Shown here: positions 1 through 11,194 of the stretch, piece by piece
Position numbering within the stretch: the first letter of the stretch is position 1
How the letters are laid out: every line of letters begins with the position of its first letter
Source of the DNA: Typha latifolia
Lineage: Eukaryota; Streptophyta; Magnoliopsida; Poales; Typhaceae
Assembly: GCA_019914945.1 (NCBI GenBank)
Contig: CM034100.1
Span: 8,319,096-8,383,095, forward strand
Direction of reading: 5' to 3'
Length of the DNA stretch: 64,000 nucleotides
Position numbers and translations under genes: made by a program
The notes under the pieces: model-generated
Told to the model about the DNA's origin: nothing
Seen by the model: the letters and a program-made list of their open reading frames with translations, nothing else
The model's database searches: none

Positions 1-1049
1 GGATGTGGTTGTAGCTGAAGATGAGGTCGTGGTTGAGCCTTAGGAGGAGGTAGTGGAGGAAGAGCCCATGGAGGAAATCATGGCAGAGATCTCCTCCACG
101 CCCATTTTGAGACGACCACACAAAAGACATTAAGGGTGAATGGTGTTCGGCATGAACCTTAATCGACATCGGGTCCACCCACAACTTCACGATGAGAGTC
201 TACTTTGGAAGATTGGGCTCAAGTCAAAACCCATGGATGGGTTCAATGTGATGATTGTAGACAACATGACCTTATGAGTTGATTCTATTTACGGCGACGT
301 GGAGTTGAAGGTGCAAAGCCAATCCTTCACCTTAGATATATATCCATTGGTGTTGCAAGGTGTCGACATCGTCTTGGGGATACAATGGCTTCAAAATTTG
401 GGGCCCGTGATGTTCGATTTTATAAACCTCACACTTACTTTTCAAAGGAATGGCCGACGAGTAGTACTGGATGGAACTCAGCTACGACATGGCCCAACAA
501 TTGCAGTCGCTATTTGGTTTTCCATGTCCAAGGGATCGAGCCCTACTTATGCAATTGGCTTTTGTTAAACCTAAATATCAATCACCTAAGCATCAATCTA
601 AGGGCTAATGAATAATCTCTTTCGTTCACTCTTGCGTTGGTATGTGCTCATCTTCTTCGATGACATTCTTGTGTACAACAAAGATTGGACCAATCACTTG
701 TGGTATGTGTGAGAGGTGTTGAGCGTTTTGTGGCAAAACTAGCTAAGAGTCAAGATGAGTAAGTCCTTTGAGGCAAGCCACTAATGGAGTACTTAGGGCA
801 TATCATCTCAGCAAGAGGAGTGGAGGCTAACTCAACAAGATGAAACACATGGTGGGCTAGTTGATTCCAACAAGCCTATAGGAATTGAGGGGATTCCTTA
901 AGTTTATGGGGTATTACTTACAATTCATCGCCAATTATTGGAAGATAGCTGCTCCACTGACCTCCCTACACAAAATAGGAGTACTTCAATGGATGACAAC
1001 GTGATTGAGGCTTTTGAAGCACTGAAGGTAGCCCCACCACACTAGTTTT
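1..1049 (+). pseudogene. Ty3/gypsy pol remnant (protease to RT end), element G1a
   Basis: This is the decayed 5' part of the visible G1a polyprotein. The frame at 299-568 reads GVDIVLGIQWLQNLGPV, the typical stretch after the retropepsin domain of this gypsy lineage. Around 650-675 another frame gives FFDDIL, the reverse transcriptase YxDD-box equivalent. At 780-960 come the RT C-terminal block (EYLGHIIS) and a YxxFIANY-like connection block. Most of RT between protease and the FFDD box is missing, and many stops and frameshifts are present. The frame runs into the CACTA element at 1050 and resumes at 3540. The element begins before the window. Clearly non-functional. Confidence 0.85.
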
Positions 1050-1071
1050 CACTACACTAAAATTGGCTTTT
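1050..1071 (+). repeat. CACTA left terminal inverted repeat
   Basis: Begins CACTACACTAAAATTGGC; pairs with 3518-3539 with two mismatches in 22 bp. Confidence 0.93.
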
Positions 1072-1479
1072 CTCAGCATTTATTTATCGGCATGTATAAT
1101 AAATGCCAGCATAAACTCTACATATACCAATGAATCAAAAAATACGCTAGTATAAATGGTTAACTTTAAATCCCCATCATATTTTTTGGCATATAGAGTG
1201 GTGTTCATATGAAACATCATGATAAGTTGGTGATATCCTGATGTTTATAAAAAAACATTAGAATAAATCAAAAAATATAGCGACATTTAAAGAAATTGCC
1301 CAGTTAGAGTGATATATATAAAAAAAGCCAAGAGAAAGTATATAATATAGTGGCATTTATATAAAAATGCCAGTTTAAATGAGAAAATATAGCACCATTT
1401 TGGAAAAATGCTAGGAAAAATTTGAGAACTCAATATTATACTGAATATCCATTTACCCATTTAATGTAAATAACTAGTT

Positions 1480-2000
1480 AGTTAATAATTAGTAGTAACT
1501 CGACCCCAAAACCCATCTACCCAACCCAACCCAGTAACACTCTAATTCTCTTCCAGTCTTCTTCATTAGTTGTCTCCACCCTTAAAACCTACCCATCTCC
1601 ATGTCTCATGCTCACTCTCTCCGACAACTCTCTATCTCTTCCCATCCCCCCTCCTCATTGTTTTGACTTCTTCATCTAGTGTTCTAAATCCTTTCTCAAA
1701 ACTCGAAACTAACCCTAGCCTTTGCATCACGCACTCACCCATTTTGATCGCCATAGTAACTCTAGCTTCCAAGATGTCTTCACCTTGCGCTTCACCTTAG
1801 CAACCTCCCATTGGGGTGTAGGGGGAAGGAGCTCGTCGAGCTCTACAAGCCTTCAGCAAGAAAGTCAGCACCAAGTGCAATATTGGGGCTAATCGCAACC
1901 AGGCCTTCATCGAATGTGGATTCATTCTTGATATTTCTCTTTTAATTTTCTTTTATTATTTTTCATTTGTCTACTGAATTTTTGAAAAAGAAGATTTCTT
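1480..2000 (+). other. Possible captured gene fragment inside the CACTA element
   Basis: This block differs from the AT-rich subterminal DNA around it. It has a pyrimidine-rich leader like a plant 5' UTR (ctctctccgacaactctc near 1616), then an ATG near 1773 with an interrupted short frame, and a stretch at about 1830-1925 that can be read as LQAFSKKVSTKCNIGANRNQ. I do not recognise the protein. CACTA elements often carry pieces of host genes, so capture is plausible, but it is inferred from composition only. Confidence 0.3.
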
Positions 2001-3517
2001 GAAGTTGGCAGCATAGAACAAGAATTCCTGAAGTAGATTGTTGGTTTCATGCTCTTTTGTTAGAATAGGTAAGGATATTTACAATAGATAGCTAGTCACT
2101 TGGTTTTCTCAACAAACAAAAATAATGTAGCTCCTAACAACTTGTATAGCTAGATATATTGTTTTGGCAGAATTAAACATTTTTTAAATCAAATATTTCA
2201 TATTTGTTTGGTATCTGTTTGGAGTTGCTTATATCCCTTATACATGTAAATTTGTCATTTGAGGGACTTGTTCCTCTTATGTTATTGCGTAAATAGGTTG
2301 CCTCATTACACTTTAAATGACCTGTTGCTTTATTTTGCGGTGCAGAATTGGAAATTAACAGAGGAATGCATTACAATGACAACCATTCAACATGAATCTT
2401 AATGCAAGCAATGTGATTTGCATTCTCTATTGTTGTAGGATCTCTGTGGAATTATAGATAATCACAAGTGAGATTGATGGTCAGCAAAGCCTGCTATTAC
2501 ATTTTCCATTAAAGTAATAGGTTAATTACGTCTACACCCCTTAAACTATACCCAGTTTTCACGGAGAAACTTTTTAGGTTATAATATCCACCCTAAATAC
2601 CTTAAACATTTCAATGTCACCCATTCCATTAGTGTACCGTCAAAAAAATTGGGTGAGTCAGCTTACATGGCAATTATATTAGACATAATTAATTCCAAAT
2701 GACATAAATGTCTTCGTAATCTTTATACGACCCATTAATTAAATTAGGATAAAAATATATTCTAATAAAAATTTAATTTTTCTTATTATTATATTCAATT
2801 GTCTTCGTCCACTCCCCTTCACCATCACCACCCTATTCTCTCCCTCCCTCCTTCCCATCTATTCTCTCCTTCCCTCCCTCACTCCCCTTGCTTATATTCT
2901 CTTCTTCCTTGAGTGAGGGCACCGGCATGTCTCCCTGTAGGCAAGCTTATTGTCGCGCCGTGTGGGATGGGGAGGCTGTGGCGAGCTCACTACCCACACC
3001 GTGTGGGATTGGGAGGTCACGGCGAGCTCTACTGCCGTACTGCCGTGCTGGGTGGGATGGGCGACGAGTTCTTATTTTAAAATATTTTATTTGTATATAT
3101 ATATGCTAGCCAAGCAACATATGACAACATATCTATATGTCGGCAAAAATACCTTCTTTGGCGTTTTATAAAAGCTGATCAATGCATGTATGTTGGCGTT
3201 AAATAAAGGCCATCATGTATATTTTGTGCGGCATGTATAAATGTTGGCTATTCAACTTAAATTGATTTATTTAAACTATAGTAAATATGTTGACCAGCGT
3301 TTACAATTGTCAGCTAATGTATTTATACTGATAAATATTTACTCTGGCTAATATTATTTTGACATTTAAACCACCAAGCCAAGTATTATGGCCATCATTT
3401 ACATGCGTCGACAAAAGAATGTTTTTTGGCATTTGCCAAAAACATTGGTAAAAACTTTTAACGACTAAACATATCCAAGCACTTACCCAATTTGTTGTGG
3501 CATCTAAAAATGTCGAA

Positions 3518-3539
3518 AAAAGCCAATTTTGGCGTAGTG
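3518..3539 (-). repeat. CACTA right terminal inverted repeat
   Basis: Reverse complement begins CACTACGCCAAAATTGGC; followed by the TTT target duplication at 3540-3542. Confidence 0.93.
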
Positions 3540-4725
3540 TTTGGCTTTGCCAGATTTTAGCAAACCTTTCGTGTTGGGTGCAAGTATTAGAGTTGTTATG
3601 ATGCTGAAGCATGGATGGATCAAGCTGCCTATGGATGAGGGGCTGCGACGTCAATTGGTGGGGCATTCCATGATACCCCAACATTAGGTCATGAAGGGGT
3701 TCTATGCACCTACAAATGGCTAGCCTAGAGCTACCCTTAGACAGTAGTGTTCATTGTAGTGGATATGCTGAGCAAATATACTCACTTCATAGCTTTGACA
3801 CACCCATTTTCAGCGAAGAAGGTTGCTGAAATTTGGTGGTCCGCTTACATGGGATGCATAGGACGATCGTGTCAGACCAGAATTGCATCTTCATCAATGA
3901 GTGTTGGTCTAAATTTTTTAGATTGCAAGGGACTTGAGTCAACCTCAGTTCAACCCTACTACCCTTGAGACAGATGGCCAAACCGAGGTGGTAAACTGTG
4001 GACTCGAACAAAACTTGAGTTGCTTTGTGGCGGATCGACCAAGAGATTGGGTCAAGTTCCTTCCATGAGCTGAGTGGTTTTATAATATGACTCATCACTC
4101 TAGCATCGGCATGACCCTATTTAAGGCAATTTATAGGGGCACCCCACCTGTCTTGCATGCCTATGATTGACTAGCAGTGATGAATTGAACCAAAATTGAC
4201 TTGGAATTTGCAGACCTAGATGAGACTTTGAGAAGACTCAAGACTCAGCTGGCAACATCCAAAAACTATATGAAGCAAACCCATGACAAGGGCTGAGGTG
4301 GGCCAATTGGTGTTCGTTCAAGCCCAATCATATCGACATTCCACATTAAGGTCGATTTGGAAATAGAAGTCGGGTCACAAGTACTACGAGCCATTTAAGC
4401 TATAAGGAATCGGTCTAGTGGCCTATCACTTGGACCTATTCGAAGGAGCAAGGGTGCATTTGGTCTTCCACGTGTCTGTGTTGAAGGCCCAAATCAAGTA
4501 ATGGGCTAGGCTTTGCCTAAGCCATTCGAAGAGGATAGCCCAGTTGAACTTGTCCGAGTCTTAGGCCATTAGAGATGACGTCATGGGTCTAGATTGAAGA
4601 TTGAAGTCTTGATTGAGTGGCTAGGCAAGCTCACAAGTGAGTCCAGCTAGGAGCTCAAGTCAGACATTATGGATCACTTCCCCAATTTCACACTTTGAGG
4701 ATAAGATGGCGGAACCATGGTGGAT
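3540..4725 (+). pseudogene. Ty3/gypsy integrase and chromodomain remnant, element G1a
   Basis: This continues the pol frame split by the CACTA element. It opens LALPDFSKPFV (RT/RNase H junction), jumps over most of RNase H into an integrase zinc-finger-like stretch (about 3595-3690), then the integrase core at 3747 (FIVVDMLSKYTHFIALTHPF). A shifted frame covers the rest of the core and C-terminal region (3840-4300). Near 4640-4690 is the chromodomain end also seen in copy G1b (DIM-D-FP-like). Frames change repeatedly and stops are common. The 3' LTR follows at 4726. Confidence 0.85.
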
Positions 4726-5490
4726 TGATACGACTTTGATCAAGCCAAGTTGCCTTAGGCCAAACGCATGGAGATTAAATATCTATTTCTATCTTTATAT
4801 AATTGCTATTATATGCTTATTGCATTTTAGTCCCTACATTAGTACTATTTGCTTTCAAGTACTTATGAGTCCAATTTGGATGGGTTAGTCGAACCAGTTC
4901 GACGATGGACACCTATAAAGCATTGTGGTGCGGACAATAATCAGTTATCAATTGAATTGAATCTCTTACCCTAATCTTCTACCTTCCTTCTCTTAGGTTC
5001 TCTTCTCCCTCGATAGTAGCCACCATCCCCGCTCCACCGCCTCTAATCCCAATAGACCGGCTAACCACCTTAGTCCCTTAAGGCAACACACTCCTCTTAC
5101 TTTTTGTACTCTCTTTACCAACACCCTAACTACCCCAACCATTCCTAACCTTCCACCACCACCATCCCTACTGGCATCACCCATCACCACTAGCTTACCA
5201 CCACTATATTTCACTTAGGAGTCTGTGCAGCCATTCATGAATCCCAAAAACCTCTTAGACTTGATTCTCGCAGGTTTGTTCATTCGTCCTTTGTTAGTTA
5301 ATTCGACGATATCTCCAAATCCAGCTATCCAAATCATATGAAATTAGATTCATTGGAAAACTCTCGAGCTATAATATCACATTGGTCCTACTGTTAGATC
5401 CTCTAAAATTTCTCTCAAAATTTCTATGCAAATTCATGTCTAGATTTGGTTGCGAGTTGGATCGAACCTATTCAAGAGGAGAATGTATCA
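4726..5490 (+). repeat. 3' LTR of G1a
   Basis: Starts TGATACGACTTTGATC directly after the pol end and finishes AGAATGTATCA, so the ends keep the TGATAC...GTATCA inverted termini of the G1 family. A TATA-like CCTATAAAG is at 4911-4919. The 3' third aligns by eye with the G1b LTR end (28020-28227) and the G1c LTRs. This copy lacks the CpG palindrome array found in the other G1 LTRs. Confidence 0.75.
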
Positions 5491-5599
5491 TGCACAACTT
5501 GTATATGAAGGTAGGGCTCAGCTTGTTAAGGCCTATTACATGGACAGTCTAAAGGAGTGTGGTCAAGTCTAAACCAAAGCGAATGGATTGGCCTACTAG
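5491..5599. other. Flank between retroelement fragments
   Basis: Short stretch after the G1a LTR; no recognisable feature. Confidence 0.4.
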
Positions 5600-6940
5600 G
5601 CCTTTGGCACATCTTGACACAAAGTGTGTGCTTCTAGTCCTAGGAGTGGCTCATCTAGAGTAGTAAGGACCCTAGTAAGAGTTGGACTAAAGCTTAGCTT
5701 GGGCTTGAGCTTGAGCTTGAGCAAGTCTTGACATGATAGGAGTTCAGATAGGTGGTGGGCACACTCGAGCTGAGGAGGTGGTTGATTAGGATGGGGAGAC
5801 CCTGGGAATATATAAACTATTATGTGCATGTCTAAAGTGGTCTCGACTCATTTTGGATGGAGTGGATGGCCAAGATGTGTTGGGTGCTCTCTATTAGTGA
5901 TATACATGAGGTCTAGAAGCCAAGACTAGCAAATGGCAATATGATCGCCGATGGAGGTGGTGGTCCTATGAGTGGGATAGCAATGTCTTTTGCTTGTTTG
6001 GCTATGGAAGATATGGAATAGGGTTGTGCATTAATTTGTGTGACTGCGGTAGCCATGTTCAATGATTTGATCATTGGCTATGCAGCCATGCTTGCATCCA
6101 TCATCTCTTGGCCATGATAGGGCTCCTGTTGATAGGTTTGAATTGACTTCTTCTAGGTCAGCTTACTGAGGACTTCTTGAAAGACCTTGTAGGTCAATGT
6201 CTTCGGTTAGCTCGGTGTGTCACTTGGTACCAAAGGATGGTCAAATCTTTTAGATGGAAGGATGCTAGCCAAACCATATATGTTTCTAAGATCCTCTGAT
6301 ATGTAAAGTATTCTTATGCATAGTAGATCCAATTGAGTGGAATCTCCATTGCTAAACTTGAGAAAGTTTAGCCGCACTGTCCTTCCTTACATCCCCATCT
6401 CATGGTCGTTTTCTCAAGCATCCTCTCCATGATAGTGCTAAGGACCTTCTATAGCCATTGATTGTATCCATTGTGGTACTAAATCCTCTAGATCTTCCCA
6501 ACAAATTATTCTCCATGAACCGAGGAATCGAGGTATTGTTCATGAACAACTCCCACTCTTTTTGGTATGGGTGTGGGTAGTATGGGGCCTCTCAGACACA
6601 GATTCAGTTCCTAATTTGAATTCTCTTCAAACTCTAGGGTTGGTGGAGGTGGGGACACCATAGTACTACTTTGGGTAGCCATGGTTGTGCCATATTATTG
6701 GCTAGCCTTGGTCTCAGGCCTTTATATATAGTTGGCAATTGGTTTGGTGCCTCCTTGCAAGACCTCTGGAGTCATGTTGGTTAGTTCTGTTAGACTATCT
6801 TGGATGTTGACCATCGTTGCCAACATCACCATGAGCATCACCGCCATCTCCCTTATGGTTGGTTGGACCATCAAATCAACCTCAAGCCATTGCAATGGTG
6901 AGGCAGGTTGGGATGTCAGTCCCAACTCACTGCTCACTAT
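5600..6940 (-). pseudogene. Decayed gypsy gag on the minus strand
   Basis: Read on the minus strand, 6210-6390 gives WIYYA-EYFTYQ followed by WLASFHLKDLTILWYQ in neighbouring frames. This matches the retrotrans_gag signature of the gypsy families here (W-x-x-EQFF-Y, then VxLASFHLEDxALxW). An open piece at 6722-6937 looks like the coiled, Met-rich gag N-terminus. Towards 5600 the frame is lost. No intact gene remains. It lies downstream (in minus sense) of the LTR fragment at 7381-7873, so the two may be one minus-strand element. Confidence 0.5.
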
Positions 6941-7380
6941 TGTTTTTGTAGCCGTAAAGGGTTCTTCAATTTGTCGCCACGTTGAATCTCGTGGTTGTCA
7001 TGTGGTTGATGAAAGGTAACTCTAATTCCATTGGACTAGGTGCTTTGGCTTGCTAAAATAGACCAAGTCTAGGATAACCCACAAATTGAGTCCATGCTAG
7101 GCCCTATGTAATCATGCGTAGGGCTGATAGGGGCTAGGGACATGTCCTGCCTTATAGGTGGTGAGTCTGTAAGCCCTAAGTAATTGAGAGGATGTGGGAC
7201 AACCCTAGGAAGGTTTTAGGCAAGTCATAGCTCAAGAGAGAAAAGGTTTATGGCACAAATAAGAAAGAAGACCTAGCTTGAATCTGGTTGGCTGATTGAA
7301 CTTAAGTCTAACCGATCAGGGCTTTTGGGTGCCACAATCTCTTGGGTGTGAATTTGGGCCTATCACTTGATTAAATGTTT
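6941..7380. other. Unassigned repeat-derived flank
   Basis: No frame, repeat or RNA gene recognised. It occupies the leader position between the minus gag fragment and the minus LTR fragment and may be decayed leader sequence. Confidence 0.3.
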
Positions 7381-7873
7381 TTTTTTTGTCTTAGTGAGAG
7401 TTTCCTACGGAGGAATTTTAAGGTTTATGATATGACCTTCCCTTTGAAGCGGCTCATTCTAATCTGCAACCAGTTTGGGATAGAAATTTTGAGAAATATT
7501 GTGGATGATCTACAAGTTGGATCGATATGAAGTTTAGATATGTTGTAGCCCTAGAAGAGAAATTTTCAACATATTCAACAAATATTAACCCTAATTCTAG
7601 TGGACTCCCGTCGATCGCGTTCGAACGCACCCGACTGCGTTTGAACGCACAAAAGGCATTCACTATCGATGCGAACTGATGCAGGCGTTCCCACACGGGT
7701 GTTTGAACGTGCCCGACTGCGTTCGAACACACATTTTGCGTTATTTGTTTTTACGAACTGATGTAGGCGTTCAAACACGCCCCTTTCTGCGTTTGAGTGC
7801 CACCTACAGAAAATTTATTATAATAAAAATAAATAGCTAATGCAATAAGAAAAGACTCTAACAATGTGTATTA
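7381..7873 (-). repeat. Partial minus-strand gypsy LTR (G1/G2 type)
   Basis: On the minus strand the LTR would start near 7873 (TAATACA, compare TGATACA of G2) and carries a palindromic array at about 7612-7800. The next part (7490-7560) resembles the G1 LTR 3' region, sharing GATATGTTGTAGCCC. The piece is shorter than full-length copies (about 815-905 bp), so it is internally deleted or chimeric. Confidence 0.6.
7612..7800. repeat. CpG palindrome array in a gypsy LTR
   Basis: Contains GCGTTCGAACGC and diverged copies (GCGTTTGAACGC, GCGTTCGAACAC) at irregular spacing. Confidence 0.8.
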
Positions 7874-8625
7874 GATTTCAATAATCTAAGAATGCCTAAC
7901 TCAATTGTATGCCACAACATTTGTAGGTAGCCTCCTGACTCGACTTGGTCATCCTAGCCAACTTCTGCTTAGGTCCAACCGACTCAAACCGACCCTAATA
8001 CATTAATCAAAGATTAGGCTCTAGGCCTAGAAAGCTCGAGTGTGATTGATCCATCAATAATATATTAGGGCTAATCAATCAGGCCTAATTGAGTTTGACT
8101 AATACATTAATAAAATATTTATTCTTACATTTGGAAAAGGCTTGGATACTAAGAAAGCCCTAGATTGGCTCACGGGCACGCTCACATCTAGGTCTAGCCC
8201 AACTAGCACTTGGGTAAGTCGCTTGCTTGTGGAAGCATGCCATAGGCTAGAGGATGTCCGAATAGAAGGGGAGAAAAGCTAGCTAGGGTTTGGAGGGCAG
8301 GTAGCTCAAGGATGTGTGTGTTTAAGGGTTCGACACAGTCGGTGAATCAAATTAAAGTAGTGGCACAAGGGTGGAGGTTGTAGCTAGGACTAGTGCAGTT
8401 ATGGCTTGAGGCTATTGGAGGGGTTTGGCCAAGGCTTGGCCTAGTTATGGAGAGTAATAGCGATGGTGGACATAGGTGGAGGTGCTATGTGGAGAGTAGA
8501 GATGTAGGTGGAAAGATGAAGGATGAGAATATATGGATCAGTTGGGTAATGGTGACTCATGGGTAGGTGGAGATGATAGTGGTTGCAACTAGATAGTTGT
8601 GGTGCAACTTGGGTTGAGGAATGAT
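7874..8625. other. Unassigned repetitive flank
   Basis: AT-rich, then G-rich sequence with no sustained frame and no match to other families in the window. The next recognisable feature is the truncated G5 LTR from 8626. Confidence 0.3.
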
Positions 8626-8843
8626 GTGAACTATGCTCCTTATCACATTCACCTACTACCTGGAGTTATCCATAGTTTGGCCAATTTCACCACCTTATTG
8701 TTAGCCCATCCATCCCGTGCTCTACGACCTTTGGTCACCATTTCTCTCATAACTCTCTATCTACCCAACCAAATGTCAAGATATTGGATTTGTTGGAAAA
8801 ATCTCTTCTAGAGCTACAATATGTCAGAATTTCACAAAGGTTC
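8626..8843 (+). repeat. 5' LTR of G5a, first segment (5' truncated)
   Basis: Matches the middle of the G5a 3' LTR (about 13950-14160), e.g. CTACCCRRCCAAA followed by AGATATTGGATT. It is cut at 8843/8844 by copia copy A and continues at 11195. The outer part of the LTR is missing. Confidence 0.75.
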
Positions 8844-8994
8844 TATTAGGTTTTTATTTGTTGGCAATTGTGTACAAAATATTCTAAGTGTATTTTTTCA
8901 TGTATATGAGCTTTACACAAGTCTAGAATATCTCTGGTTTGAAGAATTGCAAGATTATTGGAGAAAAGCCATTGAGTTCACACAGCGTTTACAA

Positions 8995-9308
8995 ACGCGT
9001 TCGAACGCGGAATCTGCATTCACACAGACAGAGAGCCGCGTTCACAAATGCATTCGAATGCGAAATCTGCGTTCACACAGACAGAGAGCCGCGTTCACAA
9101 ACGCGTTCGAACGCGGGTACTTGCATTCACACAGACCGAGAGATGCGTTCACAAACACGTTCAAATGCAGGTACTGTGTTCACATAGACCGAGAGCTGCG
9201 TTCACAAACACGTTCGAACGCAACCTGGAGAATTCAAGTTGTCGCGTTCGAACGCACCTGAGATTAAGTCATGCCGTTCGAACACACCTGGGCCGCGTTC
9301 GAACGCAC
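8995..9308. repeat. CpG palindrome tandem array in copia LTR
   Basis: About five units of 53-54 bp. Each has GCGTTCACAAACGCG, the palindrome GCGTTCGAACGC (exact at several, e.g. near 9102) and GCGTTCACACAGACCGAGAG. Further palindromes follow without the full unit. Variants are mostly CG to TG/CA changes. Confidence 0.92.
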
Positions 9309-9380
9309 CAACGAAGTTTGATAAAATTGGACTTTCGTGAGTACGGATAAGACTTAGATTTGGCTCTATCTTGGAATTCA

Positions 9381-9389
9381 TATATAAGG
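9381..9389 (+). promoter_or_regulatory. TATA box of copia LTR A
   Basis: TATATAAGG; the same motif occurs at 30496, 37104 and 61416 in the other S LTRs. Confidence 0.75.
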
Positions 9390-9846
9390 ATTGTGATGCC
9401 CTATCTCTAGGGTGGTTGAAGAAGCATTATTGAAGGAGACTTCTTGAGGCTACATCGGTCTTCAACTAACAAGGTTCCACTCATCATTAAAAAGTTAATC
9501 TTTCGTCTTAAGGGTTATCTAGATGAAAGATCAATCTCGAGGGTTACTGAGGTTGGACTTCAATCACAAGAAGCAGTGAATCGTGGGTTCTAGCGAGCGA
9601 GACTGAGAAGAACAAAGTCATTTGGATCGACGGGTTATTTTGTGAGTCAGTCTTGCTCCAATTCTAGTGGTTGGTTTTGATCCGAGTTTGGATCCGTGGT
9701 TGTTTTCCCGTTTGGGTTTTTCCACATTAAAATCTTGGCGTTCATCTCTGCTTTCGTTCTTAATATTTCTACGGACTTTTACTTAAGCGAACGAGTGATA
9801 TCATTGCCTAGTATTTAGATACATACTTGTGTCTAGGAATTTTTCA

Positions 9847-9860
9847 ATTGGTATCAGAGC
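9847..9860 (+). promoter_or_regulatory. Primer-binding site (initiator-Met tRNA)
   Basis: ATTGGTATCAGAGC directly after the LTR, complementary to the 3' end of plant initiator-Met tRNA. Confidence 0.88.
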
Positions 9861-9895
9861 AAGTTCTCTCACCTTTTAAGAGAGATCAAATAGGC

Positions 9896-11194
9896 ATGGA
9901 TTTTTATAGAGATGGACCATCATCTATTAGACCTCCTATCCTAGATGGATCAAATTATGGATATTGAAAAGCTAGGATGAGAGCTTACTTGAAGTCTATA
10001 GATGAACGAGTATGGTTTGCCGTTGTGAACGGTTGGAGTCCACCAATGTACATGGTGGATGATAAACTTGCTAATAAACCAATAGAGTCATGGGATAGGT
10101 CAGACTATGAAAAAGTTGGATGGAATAGCAAGGCAATAAATGCAATTTTTAGTTGTGTTTCCTCGGAAGAATTTAGAAGAATTTCTACTTGTGAGATAGC
10201 AAAAGAAGCTTGGATGATCTTAGAAACTACTCACGAAGGAACTATGGCTGTAAAACTTTCTAAACTTTAGAGATTGACTACTAGTTTTGAAACTCTACGT
10301 ATGGAGAAGAATGAGACATTTGATGAGTTTTATGCAAAGCTGAGTGATATAGTCAACTCCAGTTTCAACTTATGAGAGAAAATTTCTGAAAACAGAATTG
10401 TCCATAAGATCCTTAGGTCTCTTCCAGAGAGGTTTCAGGCGAAAGTTACAACTATTGAGGAAAGTAAGGACATCGATTCTATGAAAGTTGAATAATTGAT
10501 AGAAAATCTACAAACATTTGAGTCCAGCCTTTCAAAACCGAGGAAGTAGAGCAATCCACAGTTGAAGAAATTATAAAGGAGTCTGATGATGAAGGTGATT
10601 TAGATGTTGAGATGTTGGCCATGTTCGTAAAAAAGTTTAATAAATTCTTTCGGAAGCCAAACAAGTTGAATGCTGAAAAACTTGAGAAAAGCAAAGCCTT
10701 TGTGAAAAAGAAGAATACTGCGAGTTCGAATATAGGTGTGAGCAACAACAGTGTCAAATAGAAAAATAAGAATTCTGAGAATAAAGTTCGATGTTTTGAA
10801 TGTTCTGGTTTTGGACACATAGCACAAGAATGCCCTAATCGCCTTAAGAAGAAGGGTAAAGCTATGAAAATTACTTGGGATGACTCAGATGAATCTGATG
10901 ATGATTTTGGAAAAGATGAAGAAAACTTTGTTGCTTTTGCCTCTTCTCTACTTAATATCGATTCTGTTGTTGATACTGATAGTACAGATGATCAGGATAT
11001 GTTACCAGCTGACGAAGATGAATCTGAAATTCAAAAGGCATATAATGACCTATACCTGGAGTCATTTAAACTCAAGAAAAGCAATCTTAGACTACTTCAA
11101 CGACTCAAGGTAATCGAACTAGAAAGAATTCAATTTGAGGAGAAGTACAAATTGGAACTTGAACGTGTCAAACACCTTTCTGAACAACTTGACT
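9896..11194 (+). pseudogene. Copia gag (Sirevirus-like), truncated
   Basis: The start ATG at 9896 opens MDFYRDGPSSIRPPILDGSNY, followed by a copia gag domain (9977-10270: WDRSDYEKVGWNSKAINAIF). In-frame stops appear from about 9967 and frames shift around 10520-10780. A zinc knuckle CFECSGFGHIAQEC is at about 10791-10832. Next comes an acidic segment (WDDSDESDDDFGKDEENF) and a predicted coiled coil (10990-11190), a layout typical of Sirevirus gag. The frame ends in host LTR sequence after 11194. It would have coded the nucleocapsid-forming gag; now non-functional. Confidence 0.85.

Larger units (their letters stand above)
1050..3539. mobile_element. Non-autonomous CACTA (En/Spm-type) DNA transposon
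   Basis: The element starts CACTACACTAAAATTGGC and ends with the reverse complement of CACTACGCCAAAATTGGC. The terminal inverted repeats match at 20 of 22 positions, and a 3-bp target duplication TTT lies at 1047-1049 and 3540-3542, as expected of the CACTA superfamily. Removing the 2,490 bp rejoins the host gypsy frame into VLALPDFSKPF, which confirms the boundaries. Subterminal zones (about 1070-1420 and 3110-3500) are rich in short copies of GGCATTTAT/AAATGCC-like motifs in both orientations, typical transposase-binding regions. I see no transposase frame, so movement would need an autonomous relative. The interior contains genic-looking sequence (see 1480-2000). Confidence 0.93.
8844..9846 (+). 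repeat. LTR of copia copy A
   Basis: Starts TATTAGG (TGTTAGG in other copies) and ends GGAATTTTTCA. A palindrome array at about 8995-9308 lies some 70 bp upstream of the TATA box TATATAAGG (9381-9389). Length is about 1.0 kb, equal to copies B and E. Confidence 0.92.
8844..11194 (+). mobile_element. Sirevirus-like copia copy A: one LTR plus gag only
   Basis: Contains a complete LTR (8844-9846), a primer-binding site and gag up to its coiled-coil region. It then stops abruptly at 11194, inside the stretch that continues in copies B and E (31290, 58590). There is no pol, no polypurine tract and no 3' LTR. A perfect 5-bp direct repeat GGTTC flanks it (8839-8843 and 11195-11199), and the interrupted G5 LTR resumes exactly after it. 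The truncation therefore seems to have been present at integration, or a later deletion ended exactly at the duplication. Confidence 0.85.

Noticed and set aside
1570..1800. 76-codon open frame in the CACTA element as a transposase
   Set aside because: No resemblance to CACTA transposase; the composition is like a pyrimidine-rich leader.
8995..9308. CRISPR array
   Set aside because: Regular 53-54-bp spacing looks superficially similar, but the whole unit repeats, there are no unique spacers, and the context is a plant LTR.
8995..9308. Pol III B-box (tRNA-like internal promoter) from GTTCGAAC
   Set aside because: The core resembles GGTTCGANNCC, but the following C is not at the right place, no A-box or tRNA fold is present, and the site lies upstream of a TATA box.
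8821..9350. Open frames over the palindrome array in the copia LTR (similar frames at 30059-30465, 36787-37073 and 60810-61210)
   Set aside because: They translate a short DNA tandem repeat inside an LTR; several frames are open at once and vary between copies.
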